Shown in pieces: positions 17,251-26,474 of a stretch of 64,000 nt of DNA. Position 1 is the first letter of the stretch; every line of letters begins with the position of its first letter. This DNA is from Bernardetia sp042180575 (GTDB taxonomy: Bacteria; Bacteroidota; Bacteroidia; Cytophagales; Bernardetiaceae), in NCBI RefSeq assembly GCF_042180575.1, contig NZ_CP170094.1:5580001-5644000 (forward strand). The letters are read 5' to 3'. The notes under the pieces are model-generated. The model had not been told where the DNA came from and made no database searches. It saw only the letters and a list, made by a program, of their open reading frames with translations. Position numbers and translations under genes: made by a program.

Positions 17251-17407
17251 AATAGTTATAAATTATTAGTGATAAGTTATTAGCTTAATGCCTTGATAAC
17301 AAGCAAATTATACTATCAACTTATTCACTTTAAGAAAATCTTGTTCCTTAAAAGCAAAAAGTTAGAATTAATATGAAATAATATTAATTCTAACTTCATA
17401 CTTTATT

Positions 17408-18772
17408 CTAGCCTAAAAGTTGATTCGCCAAACCTTCAATATTCATTCCTCCCATTTTTCCAGAAGACATAATCAAAAGGTTATTTTGTTTCCAGTTTTG
17501 AGCTACTAAAAAAGATTCTACTTCATCAATGGTAGTAAAAACTTCTAAGTCTTGTCTTTTGAAAGCATCTTTCAAATCTTGCTTTGAGATAGCAGGTAAT
17601 CCTTTCGCTTCTACATAGTCAGGATTGTAATAAACGATTGCTACATCGGCAGTTTTGGCTGTATTTGCATATTCTTGTATAAAATCTTTATTCAAACTAC
17701 TATACGTATGTAATTCCATACAAGCAGTCAAACGTTGTTTTGGATATTGTTTTTTTACTGCTTTTATTGTTGCTTCTACTTTTGAAGGTGAGTGAGCAAA
17801 ATCTTTAAAAACATGCATATTGTCATTTTCTCCTACTAATTCTAATCGTTTTGAAGCACCTCTAAACGACATCATTGCATCATAAAACTGACTTTCTCTA
17901 ATTCCTAATCTTCTACAAACAATTTTTGCAGCATTTAGATTTGACATGTTATGTTCTCCAAAAACAGAAACTTCCATTTGTCCAAGTTCTGTTTTCAAAA
18001 ATGTTTTTCCTTCTTGTACGCTTGATGGATGTGTTGTATAAGGTAATTGAATGGTATCAAAATGTATTTTTTCGTTTCCTTCTACAATTTCTTTTACGAG
18101 CTTATCTTCTTCATTATAAATAAGCGCACCTGCTTTTACTGAATTTTCGGCAAACAAACGAAATTGTCTTTTATACTCTTCAAAATCAGGATAGACATTA
18201 GCATGATCCCAAGCAATTCCACTCAAAACACCAATATGATGATTATAATGCAAGAATTTTGGAGTTTTGTCTAAAGGTGAAGTTTGATATTCGTCGCCTT
18301 CAATGATAATAATTGGTGCATCTGAAAGCTGAACAGTCGAATCAAATCCTTCTACATACGCACCAATCAGATAATCAAAATGATAACTTTGAAGTCTTAA
18401 TGTGTGCATAATCATAGCTGTAATTGTTGTTTTGCCATGACTTCCTGCAATCACTACACGTTCTTTATTTTCTGCAAGTGAATAAATATATTCTGGGTAC
18501 GAATAAATTTTGAGTCCTAATTCTTGTGCCTTCACAAGTTCTGGGTTATCAGCCTTTGCGTGCATTCCTAACACTATTTTATCCAAATCAGAAGTAATAT
18601 TCTCTGGAAACCAACCTGCTTTTTGAGGAAGTAAACCGTGTTCTTTCAAACGACTTTCAGAGGGATCATACCACGCATCATCCGAACCTGTAACGGTATT
18701 TCCATTCTGTTTTTCTCTAATAGCGATATTGTGCATAACGCTTCCTCCGATTCCGATAAAATGTATATTCAT
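17408..18772 (-). CDS. mpl: UDP-N-acetylmuramate:L-alanyl-gamma-D-glutamyl-meso-diaminopimelate ligase
   Basis: Joins recycled murein tripeptide to UDP-MurNAc, re-entering peptidoglycan synthesis. The 454-residue protein starts MNIHFIGIGGSVMHNIAI (nucleotide-binding beta-alpha-beta), with the ATP loop AGSHGKTT near residue 108 and the Mur-ligase segments IIEGDEYQTSPLD and LSGIAWDHANVYPDF. The C-terminal domain carries VFKDFAHSPSKVEATI. Compared with MurC the DEYQTS and FAHSP elements favour Mpl. Its presence implies meso-DAP murein and ties in with dapD in the same window. Read leftwards, alone. Confidence 0.92.
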   Translation of the reverse strand: MNIHFIGIGGSVMHNIAIREKQNGNTVTGSDDAWYDPSESRLKEHGLLPQKAGWFPENITSDLDKIVLGMHAKADNPELVKAQELGLKIYSYPEYIYSLAENKERVVIAGSHGKTTITAMIMHTLRLQSYHFDYLIGAYVEGFDSTVQLSDAPIIIIEGDEYQTSPLDKTPKFLHYNHHIGVLSGIAWDHANVYPDFEEYKRQFRLFAENSVKAGALIYNEEDKLVKEIVEGNEKIHFDTIQLPYTTHPSSVQEGKTFLKTELGQMEVSVFGEHNMSNLNAAKIVCRRLGIRESQFYDAMMSFRGASKRLELVGENDNMHVFKDFAHSPSKVEATIKAVKKQYPKQRLTACMELHTYSSLNKDFIQEYANTAKTADVAIVYYNPDYVEAKGLPAISKQDLKDAFKRQDLEVFTTIDEVESFLVAQNWKQNNLLIMSSGKMGGMNIEGLANQLLG

Positions 18773-18923
18773 ATTTCTGACTATGTTAATTTTCTAATTC
18801 TAGTTTTATAATAAAAAACTCAAAATTGACATAAAAGAATTTAATTCTTTCTGCTGAGTAGTTTTGATATAGGCAAATATACGTTATTTCGTAAAATCTT
18901 TTAGATAGAATTATAATTTGATT

Positions 18924-19541
18924 ATGAAAAAGACAGAGAAAAAATTAAAACCTTTAGAATTTAAGAAGTTTGATAAAGTTATTATTGGACTATTTTTAAT
19001 CAGTTTAGTATTGATTATCCTTCCTTATGATGTTTGTTTGCTAGGTATGCCAGACTTTCTTAGTAGATTTTTAGATGCTTCATTGTTGAGTACTTCCTCA
19101 TTGATATTGATTATTCGTTTTTGGAATAAAAGATTTCATTCAAAAGTAAAGTTTAGAAAAGTAATACGTTTTGGAGCTATATTTAGCCTTATATTTATCT
19201 TGTTATTCAACTTTATACAATTTGTTTTTGGATTTCTTTCTATCAGAGAAGGAAATTATGTTTTCTATGAAAGTGTATCTAATAATTATGATAAAATTAC
19301 TTACGCACATTACAAGCGTTTTCCTCGCCTTGGAAGAGATTGGGAACTAAAACGAGTTTACTGTCATGACTTTTTTCCTTTGATTAGTATAGAAGAAGAC
19401 TATAAATCAGAAGATATAAACGGAATTTGGAAATGCTATGGATACCCAAATGAAGATGGAAAGTATAAAAGAACTGTCCGTTTTCTGAATGGAGAAGTCG
19501 TTGAAATTTTGGATTCTGTAAAAGTAGAGATAAAAGAATAG
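18924..19541 (+). CDS. Membrane protein of unknown function
   Basis: A 205-residue protein I do not recognise. Three hydrophobic segments occupy about residues 20-40, 52-68 and 82-106, followed by a C-terminal soluble part of about 100 residues with tryptophan and tyrosine-rich beta-like sequence (GNYVFYESVSNNYDKITY, GIWKCYGYPNEDGKYKRT). Start chosen at the ATG 18924; a TTG six bases upstream is in frame. Transcribed divergently from mpl. Confidence 0.6.
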   Translation: MKKTEKKLKPLEFKKFDKVIIGLFLISLVLIILPYDVCLLGMPDFLSRFLDASLLSTSSLILIIRFWNKRFHSKVKFRKVIRFGAIFSLIFILLFNFIQFVFGFLSIREGNYVFYESVSNNYDKITYAHYKRFPRLGRDWELKRVYCHDFFPLISIEEDYKSEDINGIWKCYGYPNEDGKYKRTVRFLNGEVVEILDSVKVEIKE

Positions 19542-19608
19542 TTTTTTCCTACGTTTTTTAGTTGCCTTCAAAAAAAGACTTTATCTTTGAATTTTATTTA
19601 GTTATATC

Positions 19609-19677
19609 GCTCGTGGGACACGAGCAATGGTAATTTTATTCTCTACCTTCGCCGTTGTTGGTGTCTCCACCAACGAC
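19609..19677. repeat. Paired-hairpin repeat (copy D)
   Basis: GCTCGTG-GGA-CACGAGC (19609-19625) and GTTGGTG-TCTC-CACCAAC (19657-19674). The left half matches copy C at 4549 and the right half matches the arm of copy A at 10801, linking the two subfamilies. It lies inside an open frame upstream of the THUMP methyltransferase and argues for the later start codon. Confidence 0.6.
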
Positions 19678-19692
19678 ACAAAATATACAAAA

Positions 19693-20946
19693 ATGCTCAA
19701 CGAAACTTTCCAAATGACAGCCCAAACGATGTTTGGATTAGACGAAATTTTATTTCAAGAAATAAAAGATTTAGGTGCAAAAAATGTTCAATTAAACAAT
19801 CGTGCTGTAAGTTTTGAAGGCGATTTGAGAATGATGTATAAAGCAAATTTATGTCTCAGAACGGCTCTTCGTGTGCTTGTTCCGATTGCAGAATTTGAAG
19901 TAAAAGACGAACACGATTTATACGACAAAATAAAAAATATAGACTGGGAAAAGTATTTGTCTATCACAGAAACACTTGCTATTAATTGTACTTTGAGTAC
20001 AAATATATTTACACACTCTCGTTATATCGAACAAAAAACAAAAGATGCCATTGTAGATAAATTTAGAGAAAAATACGACAAACGTCCGTCGGTTGATATT
20101 ATGGATCCTGATTTGAGAATTCAATTATACATCAAAAATAATGTTTGTATGGTAATGCTCAATAGCTCTGGCGACCCACTTTATAAACGTGGTTATAGAG
20201 ATAAAACCAATCTTGCACCGATGAATGAAGTTTTGGCAGCAGGACTAATTATGCTTTCTAAATGGGATAAAAAAAGTGATTTTGTAGATCCTATGTGTGG
20301 TTCGGCAACACTTTCTATTGAAGCTGCATTGATGGCTGCTAATATTCCAGCAGGTTCTTTTCGTCCTCTTTTTGGCTTTGAGAAATGGTCAAATTTTGAT
20401 GCTGATTTGTGGGAAGAAGTTTTTGATGAAGAAATGGAAAAAGTAAATACAGAGAATATGCCTTATATTTTGGCAGGAGAAATATCTAAAAATGTAGCAA
20501 GAAAAGCAGCAGCAAACATAGCTGAAGCCAATCTAAAAAAATATATTCATTTGAAAGATATTGCTTTTCAAGATTTGATGCCACCAGAAAAAAGCCTAGA
20601 AGAAATAGCTGAAATAGAAGAAAAAAAGACTAAACAAGAAGACGAAGATAAAGAAAAATCGTGGTTTAAAAGACGAAAAGCCGACAAAGGCATAATCATC
20701 ATAAATCCTCCTTATGGTGAAAGAATGGACAAAGACGAAGATATATTTGATTTATATTCTCAAATTGGAGATACGTTAAAACAAAACTGGGCTGGTTATA
20801 CAGCATGGATTATTACTTCAAATATGGACGCTGCAAAACATATTGGGCTTGCATCAAAACCAAAACTCAAAATGTTTAATGGTTCGTTGGAATGTCGTTT
20901 TATGCGTTTTGAGATTTATGAAGGAAGCAATAGAAAACCAAATTAG
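19693..20946 (+). CDS. THUMP-domain class I SAM-dependent RNA methyltransferase
   Basis: A 417-residue protein. N-terminal THUMP RNA-binding region (about 40-145) precedes a Rossmann-fold methyltransferase: DPMCGSATLSIEAALMAAN for SAM binding and INPPYGERMDKDE for the N-methyltransferase active site (NPPY). This architecture fits the RlmL/YcbY N-terminal half, which makes m2G in 23S rRNA, or TrmN-like tRNA enzymes; I cannot choose between them. The frame is open back to 19627, but that extension is a repeat (19609-19677), so I prefer ATG 19693 (MLNETFQMT), with 19714 (MTAQTMFGLDE) as alternative. A charged insert (EIEEKKTKQEDEDKEK) lies just before NPPY. Confidence 0.87.
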   Translation: MLNETFQMTAQTMFGLDEILFQEIKDLGAKNVQLNNRAVSFEGDLRMMYKANLCLRTALRVLVPIAEFEVKDEHDLYDKIKNIDWEKYLSITETLAINCTLSTNIFTHSRYIEQKTKDAIVDKFREKYDKRPSVDIMDPDLRIQLYIKNNVCMVMLNSSGDPLYKRGYRDKTNLAPMNEVLAAGLIMLSKWDKKSDFVDPMCGSATLSIEAALMAANIPAGSFRPLFGFEKWSNFDADLWEEVFDEEMEKVNTENMPYILAGEISKNVARKAAANIAEANLKKYIHLKDIAFQDLMPPEKSLEEIAEIEEKKTKQEDEDKEKSWFKRRKADKGIIIINPPYGERMDKDEDIFDLYSQIGDTLKQNWAGYTAWIITSNMDAAKHIGLASKPKLKMFNGSLECRFMRFEIYEGSNRKPN

Positions 20947-20996
20947 AAGTCAGATTTAAAAAGTCAGTAGTAAATACAAAACAAACATAAAATAGT

Positions 20997-21395
20997 ATGT
21001 CCTTAACAAAAGAAAAGCAAGAAGAACTCATCAAAAAATCAAAAACAAGTATTTTTAAAGCCGTTTTTCCAAATACAACCAATCATTATGATACTCTTTT
21101 TGGAGGAACAGCGATGCAACTTATGGATGAAGTAGCATTTATTACAGCTACTCGTTTTAGTCGCAAAAAAGTAGTTACGGTTTCTTCTGACCGTATTGAT
21201 TTTAAAGTTCCTATTCCAGCAGGAACGATTATCGAACTTATTGGACAGGTATCAAGAGTCGGAAATACAAGTCTTGATGTAACCGTTGAGATTTTTATTG
21301 AAGAAATGTATTCCGAAAAAAGAGAACAAGCCATTACAGGGAGTTTTAGTTTTGTAGCAATAGACGAAAACAAAAAACCTACTTCTATTTTTTAG
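20997..21395 (+). CDS. Acyl-CoA thioesterase (hotdog fold, YciA/ACOT type)
   Basis: A 132-residue single hotdog domain. Visible family elements are PNTTNHYDTLFGGTAMQLMDEVAF, including the conserved N-x-x-x-T-LFGG and the MDE acidic residue, then SDRIDFKVPIPAGTI and RVGNTSLDVTVEI. It hydrolyses acyl-CoA to free acid and CoA, probably in the cytoplasm. Tail of 25 nt to tilS suggests co-transcription with it, and it follows the methyltransferase by 50 nt, so 19693-22872 may form one unit. Confidence 0.88.
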   Translation: MSLTKEKQEELIKKSKTSIFKAVFPNTTNHYDTLFGGTAMQLMDEVAFITATRFSRKKVVTVSSDRIDFKVPIPAGTIIELIGQVSRVGNTSLDVTVEIFIEEMYSEKREQAITGSFSFVAIDENKKPTSIF

Positions 21396-21420
21396 GAATT
21401 GTGTTAGAAAGCAAAAAATT

Positions 21421-22872
21421 ATGACAATTTTAAAAAAAATTCAATCCTTTTGTAAAGGAAATAATTTTGATTTAGAAAATAAATCTATTCTTGTGGCGAC
21501 AAGTGGTGGAGTAGATTCGATGGTTTTGATAGATATTTTACTACAAATTAATTCTACTTTTCATCAAAAAATACAAATTGGAATTGCTCATTGTAATTTT
21601 TCTTTGAGAGGAAAAGAATCTGATGAAGATGAAGAATTTATAAAAGAGTATGCTACAAAAAATAACATTCCTTTTCATTCCATAAAATTCAATACAAAAC
21701 AACTTGCAGAGCAAAATCAAAAATCAATTCAACTGATGGCTAGAGAGCTTCGTTATGATTTTTTTGAAAGAATTAGTTTAGAAAATAAGTACGATTTTAT
21801 TGCAACGGCTCATCATTTATCCGATTCTTTAGAAACTTCAATTTATCATTTGAGTAAGGGAACAGGCATTGCAGGAATACGTGGAATCCTACCAAAAAGA
21901 AAAAATTCTGTAAAAAATAAAACTACGATTATTCGTCCTTTGCTTTGCATTACAAAAGAAGAAATTTTGATTTTTGCTAAACAAAATAATCTAAAATGGA
22001 GAGAAGATGCCAGCAACCAGACCGAAAAATATAAGCGAAATTTTATCAGACATCAAATTATTCCTCGCTTAAAAGAAATTAATTCAGATATAGAAAAAAC
22101 ATTTCTAAATACGTCGGAAAGATTGAGAAGTATGGAAAAATTACTTCAATTTCATGTAAAGGAATTTGAAAAAACAATTTTAATAAAGGAAGATAAAAGC
22201 AGTTTGATACCTATTTCAGAAATAAATAATTTGATAGAACCATTGCTTATCATCTCAGAGTTTTTGAAAAAAAAAGACTTTTCCTACAAACAAGTCAAGC
22301 AAATTATAGAACAGTTAGATAATGATAACAAGAATGATGAACAAGAAGAAACAAAGACATTTATTTCAAAATCGCATATTCTTTATACCAACAAAAAAGA
22401 ATGGGTTTTAATGGCTCAAAAAGAAAACCAGTTAATTAATAATCTAATTGAGAATGATGAAGAATTTCTAATTGATTTGAATATTCATTTTAAGAAATTA
22501 GAAAAATATACATTCAAAAATGAAGTCCAAAAAATTACACTAACTTTTGAAAAATGTAATCCAAAAGAAGCCGATTTTAAAAGTGAAGCTATGTATTTGA
22601 GTTTTGATAAATTAGAGTTTCCTTTGATTTTGAGAAAATGGCAAAACGGGGATAAATTTGTTCCACTAGGAATGAATAACAAAAAAAATATAGGCGACTT
22701 TCTGACTGACCTCAAAGTACCAATTTATCAAAGAAGTTTTGTTTATGTTTTAGTGTCAAAAAATGAAATTATTTGGGTCGGAATTATTGAAAACCAAAAA
22801 GTCAAAGGATTGAGAATAAATAATAATCTCAAACTGACTAAATCTACTCAAAATGCAATTAAGGTAAATTAA
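21421..22872 (+). CDS. tilS: tRNA(Ile)-lysidine synthase
   Basis: Converts the wobble cytidine of tRNA-Ile(CAU) to lysidine, switching its identity from Met to Ile; essential. The PP-loop ATSGGVDSM sits near residue 30. Further signatures are AHCNFSLRGKESDEDE, the ATAHHLSDSLET block and GIAGIRGILP with the HQIIPRLKEIN stretch of the N-terminal domain. The C-terminal region with RKWQNGDKFVPLGMNNKKNIGDFL is the TilS C-terminal domain. The length of 483 residues is complete. It starts 25 nt after the thioesterase gene. Confidence 0.95.
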   Translation: MTILKKIQSFCKGNNFDLENKSILVATSGGVDSMVLIDILLQINSTFHQKIQIGIAHCNFSLRGKESDEDEEFIKEYATKNNIPFHSIKFNTKQLAEQNQKSIQLMARELRYDFFERISLENKYDFIATAHHLSDSLETSIYHLSKGTGIAGIRGILPKRKNSVKNKTTIIRPLLCITKEEILIFAKQNNLKWREDASNQTEKYKRNFIRHQIIPRLKEINSDIEKTFLNTSERLRSMEKLLQFHVKEFEKTILIKEDKSSLIPISEINNLIEPLLIISEFLKKKDFSYKQVKQIIEQLDNDNKNDEQEETKTFISKSHILYTNKKEWVLMAQKENQLINNLIENDEEFLIDLNIHFKKLEKYTFKNEVQKITLTFEKCNPKEADFKSEAMYLSFDKLEFPLILRKWQNGDKFVPLGMNNKKNIGDFLTDLKVPIYQRSFVYVLVSKNEIIWVGIIENQKVKGLRINNNLKLTKSTQNAIKVN

Positions 22873-22989
22873 CCCCTCATTATTTTATAAATAAACTCAA
22901 TCCTAACATTACAAATTAGGTAATCTTTGCTTTTATTCGTTTTTTTGCATTCCAATTAGAACAAAAGCAATTTCAAAAAAAGTAAAACT

Positions 22990-23811
22990 ATGCAAACTCC
23001 AAACGACGATAAGAGAAACGACAATTTTAAAGAGAAAAGAGAATATAGCAGTTCACGACACAATAGAAATCAAAGACAAACAACTTCTAATTTTATTTTT
23101 GGTTGGCATCCTGTTTTGGAAGCCCTTCGAAGCGACAAAACGATCGACAAAGTATTAGTAGAAAAAGACTTCAAAAGTGAGGAAATGACAGAACTCATGC
23201 AACTTGTAAAAAAGCAAAGCATTTATGTTCAACGAGTTCCTACTGAAAAGCTAAATCGTATTACACGTAAAGCGCATCAAGGTGTAGTGGCTTTCATTTC
23301 TGAAATTGATTTTGTTCCTTTAGAAAATATCGTTGCAGGAGCTTTTGAAGCTGGAAAAAATCCTTTGATTTTGATTTTGGATAGAATAACAGATGTTAGA
23401 AATTTTGGTGCGATTGTTCGTTCGGCTGAATGTACTGGAGTAGATGGAATTGTAGTTCCGACACGCTTAACGGCTCAAATGGGTGCAGATGCAGTCAAAA
23501 CATCGGCTGGCGCACTCATGCACATGCCAATTTGTAGATATAGAAGTTTGGTAGGAGCAGTCAATTTTTTGAAAGAATCGGGCTTAAAAGTGGTCGCTTG
23601 TACCGAAAAAACAGACAAACAGATTTATGATTTGGAACTAGATATGCCCTTGGCGATTGTGATGGGTTCGGAAGAAGTAGGGATTTCAGAAGAAGTGCTA
23701 GAAGTAGTAGATGAAAGAGCTAGTCTTCCTATGGTAGGAAAAGTAGGTTCGCTTAACGTTTCAGTTGCGACAGGTGTAGCACTTTATGAAGCCGTCAGGC
23801 AAAGAAGTTAA
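22990..23811 (+). CDS. rlmB: 23S rRNA (guanosine-2'-O-)-methyltransferase RlmB-type (SPOUT)
   Basis: Methylates a ribose of 23S rRNA. A 273-residue TrmH-family protein: a basic, Ser/Arg/Asn-rich leader of about 30 residues, then FGWHPVLEALRSDKTIDKVL (substrate-binding domain), then the knotted SPOUT domain with ILDRITDVRNFGAIVRSAECTG, PTRLTAQMGADAVKTSAGAL, IVMGSEEVGIS and SLNVSVATGVALYE. These match RlmB and its close TrmH relatives. It may follow tilS but a 117-nt gap separates them. Confidence 0.92.
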   Translation: MQTPNDDKRNDNFKEKREYSSSRHNRNQRQTTSNFIFGWHPVLEALRSDKTIDKVLVEKDFKSEEMTELMQLVKKQSIYVQRVPTEKLNRITRKAHQGVVAFISEIDFVPLENIVAGAFEAGKNPLILILDRITDVRNFGAIVRSAECTGVDGIVVPTRLTAQMGADAVKTSAGALMHMPICRYRSLVGAVNFLKESGLKVVACTEKTDKQIYDLELDMPLAIVMGSEEVGISEEVLEVVDERASLPMVGKVGSLNVSVATGVALYEAVRQRS

Positions 23812-23887
23812 ATCGATCATAACCTATAAAAGAAACTAATTTTCTATAAATATAAACATATATGCAGTTACAGTAATTCGTATTTTA

Positions 23888-23920
23888 CTGGTAACTGTTT
23901 ACTGATAACTGATAACTGAA
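23888..23920. repeat. TAACTGATAACTG repeat
   Basis: TTACTGGTAACTGTTTACTG followed by ATAACTGATAACTGA directly before a start codon. The inverse occurs at 62975-63011, and shorter parts at 34302-34335 and 27042-27056, so it is a small dispersed repeat placed at gene borders. Confidence 0.5.
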
Positions 23921-25111
23921 ATGTGGAGTTTTTGGGAAAATAAATCATTCAAAAAGTACGATTATATTATTGTCGGTGCTGGTATTACAGGACTTTCGAC
24001 GGCTGCTAGTCTTATCGAAAAAAATCCAAAGGCTAAAATAGCTGTTTTGGAAAGAGGTTTTTTACCAACTGGTGCAAGTACAAAAAATGCAGGTTTTGCC
24101 TGTTTTGGAAGTCTGTCAGAAATTGCTTCTGACTTAGAAACAATGAGCGAAACGGAGCTTCAAGAACTCGTAACAAACCGTTTGGAAGGTCTTGAAAAAC
24201 TGCGAAATCGTTTAGGAAATAAAAAAATAGGTTATAAAAATTATGGAGGTTATGAGCTTATTTTAGACAAACAAATTCCATATATAGAACAATTAGACAA
24301 CGTAAATGAGCTTTTACAACCTATTTTTAATGGGCAAAATGTCTTCAAAACCAAAGATGGATTAATAGAAGGTTTTGGTTTTAATGCTCGTCATGTCCGT
24401 AGAATTGTCTATAATCGTTTTGAGGGACAGATTCATACAGGAAAAATGATGAAGTCGCTTTTGAAATATGTTCAGAAACGAGGAGTTACTGTTTTTACAG
24501 GTTGTGAAGTAGTCAGTTTTGAAGATACAGAAATAGAAGGAAATACAGGAAAAAAAAATAATGTAACTGTAAAAATCAAGAATCCTTTACAAAACGGACA
24601 ATCTAATTTTTCTGATATTGAACTAACAGCCTCAAAAGTAGCTATTTGTACGAATGCTTTTTCCAAAAAACTCATTCCAGATTTAGATTTGCAAGCAGGA
24701 AGAGGACAAGTTTTGGTTACCAAACCCTTAAATTATTTACGTTTTAAAGGTACTTTTCATTTGGATGAAGGTTTTTATTACTTCCGAAATTTTGGAAGAA
24801 GAATAATTTTAGGAGGAGGTAGAAATATGGATTTTGAAGGAGAAACTACCACAAAATTAGAAACGACGGAATTAATTCTTGACGATTTAAAATCAAAATT
24901 AAGTGAAATTATTATTCCAAAACACAAATTTGAAATAGAAACTACGTGGGCAGGAATTATGGCTTTTACAGAAACTTCAAAAACAAAAAAACCACTTCTT
25001 CAAAATTATTCAAAAAATGTGGTTTTAGGAATGCGTTTAGGTGGAATGGGCGTGGCTTTGGGAAGTAAATTAGGAGAAGAAATAGCTTTGATGATGGGGA
25101 ATGGAAATTAG
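23921..25111 (+). CDS. FAD-dependent oxidoreductase (DAO family)
   Basis: A 396-residue D-amino-acid-oxidase-like enzyme. The dinucleotide-binding start YIIVGAGITGLSTAASLIEK is at residues 15-34. GASTKNAGFACFGS follows, resembling the substrate/FAD loop of glycine/D-amino acid oxidoreductases (DadA/ThiO group). The C-terminal part has the closing FAD motif TWAGIMAFT, then LGMRLGGMGVALG. Substrate not inferable from neighbours. The start ATG directly follows the TAACTGATAACTG repeat. Confidence 0.85.
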   Translation: MWSFWENKSFKKYDYIIVGAGITGLSTAASLIEKNPKAKIAVLERGFLPTGASTKNAGFACFGSLSEIASDLETMSETELQELVTNRLEGLEKLRNRLGNKKIGYKNYGGYELILDKQIPYIEQLDNVNELLQPIFNGQNVFKTKDGLIEGFGFNARHVRRIVYNRFEGQIHTGKMMKSLLKYVQKRGVTVFTGCEVVSFEDTEIEGNTGKKNNVTVKIKNPLQNGQSNFSDIELTASKVAICTNAFSKKLIPDLDLQAGRGQVLVTKPLNYLRFKGTFHLDEGFYYFRNFGRRIILGGGRNMDFEGETTTKLETTELILDDLKSKLSEIIIPKHKFEIETTWAGIMAFTETSKTKKPLLQNYSKNVVLGMRLGGMGVALGSKLGEEIALMMGNGN

Positions 25112-25193
25112 ATTTTAGAGTTTGGGAAATCAAGAATAAGTTTATCAAATTGAAATTAATCATTTCTCATGTCCTAATTTCCAACCCCACTCT

Positions 25194-25715
25194 CTAACGT
25201 GTTCCAAAAACTTGTGTCCAATAGTCGCCTTCTTTTCCGACACCCATTTCTTCAAAATTTGGGTTCATTATATTTCTACAATGTCCTTCGCTGTCTATCC
25301 ATCCTTCAATAACTGCTGTTTCATTTGCATAGCCTTTAGCAATATTTTCTCCTGCTGCCCTCCAACTATAACCTTGTCGCTCCATCCTTTCTGTAAAACT
25401 AGAACCATCTTGTCCTGTGTGAGAAAAGTAATTTTTGTCATTCATATCTTTGCTATGTAAATAAGCTGTTTTTGCAAGTGTTTCATTCCAAGTAATTGTA
25501 GAAACAGGTGGCATTTGTTCGCTACCACATCTACAACCTTCTGTTCGATATCTATTCACTAAATCGACTAATTCTTGACTGTTTACATTAAAATTAGTTG
25601 CCGAATTTGTATCATCAGCATCTTGATTTGGCTCAGTTTCTAATTCTTCACAAGAAAATAAAGCAACAGAAAGTAAAAAGAAAAAAGAATACAGTTTTAT
25701 TTTTTGAAAGTTCAT
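25194..25715 (-). CDS. CAP-domain (SCP/PR1) lipoprotein
   Basis: A 173-residue predicted lipoprotein with lipobox around VALFSC (Cys22). After an acidic linker (EELETEPNQDADDTN) comes a CAP domain: LVDLVNRYRTEGCRCGSE, TWNETLAKTAYLHSKDMNDKN, then HTGQDGSSFTERMERQGY, AAGENIA and HCRNIMNPNFEEMGVG. The two CAP histidines and glutamates are present. Likely exposed outside the cytoplasm; the function of bacterial CAP proteins is mostly unknown. Flanked on the left by the FAD oxidoreductase, convergent with it. Confidence 0.88.
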   Translation of the reverse strand: MNFQKIKLYSFFFLLSVALFSCEELETEPNQDADDTNSATNFNVNSQELVDLVNRYRTEGCRCGSEQMPPVSTITWNETLAKTAYLHSKDMNDKNYFSHTGQDGSSFTERMERQGYSWRAAGENIAKGYANETAVIEGWIDSEGHCRNIMNPNFEEMGVGKEGDYWTQVFGTR

Positions 25716-25827
25716 AAGTAAAAGATAGTTAGGTTATTAATGATTTGCAAAAAAGTTGCAAATAGTTTGCCTAAGTTATGAAGTTGTTTAAACTTTTATT
25801 TTTTTTCTACTATTTGGTATTTCGTAG

Positions 25828-25924
25828 GGAAAAGGCATGCCTTTTCCTGTAAATAGTCGTTTGTAATTTGATTTTAAACTACAAAATTACCTACTGAGTA
25901 GGAAAAGACGTGTCTTTTCCCTAC
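25828..25924. repeat. Two GGAAAAGGC-type palindromes
   Basis: GGAAAAGGCATGCCTTTTCC (25828-25847) is a perfect 20-bp palindrome; GGAAAAGAC-GT-GTCTTTTCC (25901-25920) differs by a paired change in the stem and is flanked by TAGG/CCTA. Relatives are at 37788-37815, 33631-33655, 34473-34552 and 54191-54215. No gene lies in this part of the gap. Confidence 0.65.
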
Positions 25925-25969
25925 AACAATACAGATGATACAGAAAGTTTAAACAACTTCTATAATTAC

Positions 25970-26257
25970 CTAATCAACAATCACAGGCTTAAAAAAAGAA
26001 GAGGAAGGAAAATGCTCATGATAAGCAGGGAAATCTTGAAAAGGAGCAATCCATTCAGGCATAGAAAGATGGCGAACATGGCGAGATTCTGTCGAAAAAC
26101 AAAAATCAGTTAATAAAAAAGACTTTGAAATCTGTCTTTGATTAGAATAATAAACTTTTGCTTCTTTCTTCTGAATAAATTTTAGAGAAACCATGGCAGT
26201 TATTCCTACTAAGAGAAATGACCAAAATAAAACAATATAGATAAAATAACTTTTCAT
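25970..26257 (-). CDS. Possible small membrane protein
   Basis: A 95-residue frame from ATG 26257. It begins MKSYFIYIVLFWSFLLVGIT, a single hydrophobic segment, and then has a polar tail (KKEAKVYYSNQRQ, HVRHLSMPEWIAPFQDFPAY). I recognise no family. It is placed alone between the CAP gene and the FKBP gene; the frame could be by chance, so confidence is low. Confidence 0.4.
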   Translation of the reverse strand: MKSYFIYIVLFWSFLLVGITAMVSLKFIQKKEAKVYYSNQRQISKSFLLTDFCFSTESRHVRHLSMPEWIAPFQDFPAYHEHFPSSSFFKPVIVD

Positions 26258-26474
26258 AGATTTTTTATTAGCAAACAGCAAATTTACACAAAAAATAACA
26301 ATTATTAAGTCCTTATTGAGACTCAAGTTTATTTTTACGCTAAAAAATCGTACCTTGCAGAAAATCACAATATGGTCTTTTTTATTTTATGAAATGATTC
26401 AATTACAATTATTGTAGTTATTTTTTTTCAAAGAATAGAGAAGATATTTTTTTATAATCAATTAATTTTAGAGC

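Noticed and set aside
19627..19692. Upstream extension of the THUMP methyltransferase (start at 19627)
   Set aside because: This stretch coincides with the hairpin repeat at 19609-19677 and encodes no family sequence; ATG 19693 gives the expected start.
25910..26113. Rightward 67-codon frame
   Set aside because: Starts within a palindrome repeat and overlaps antisense the possible membrane protein at 25970-26257; basic low-complexity sequence without features.
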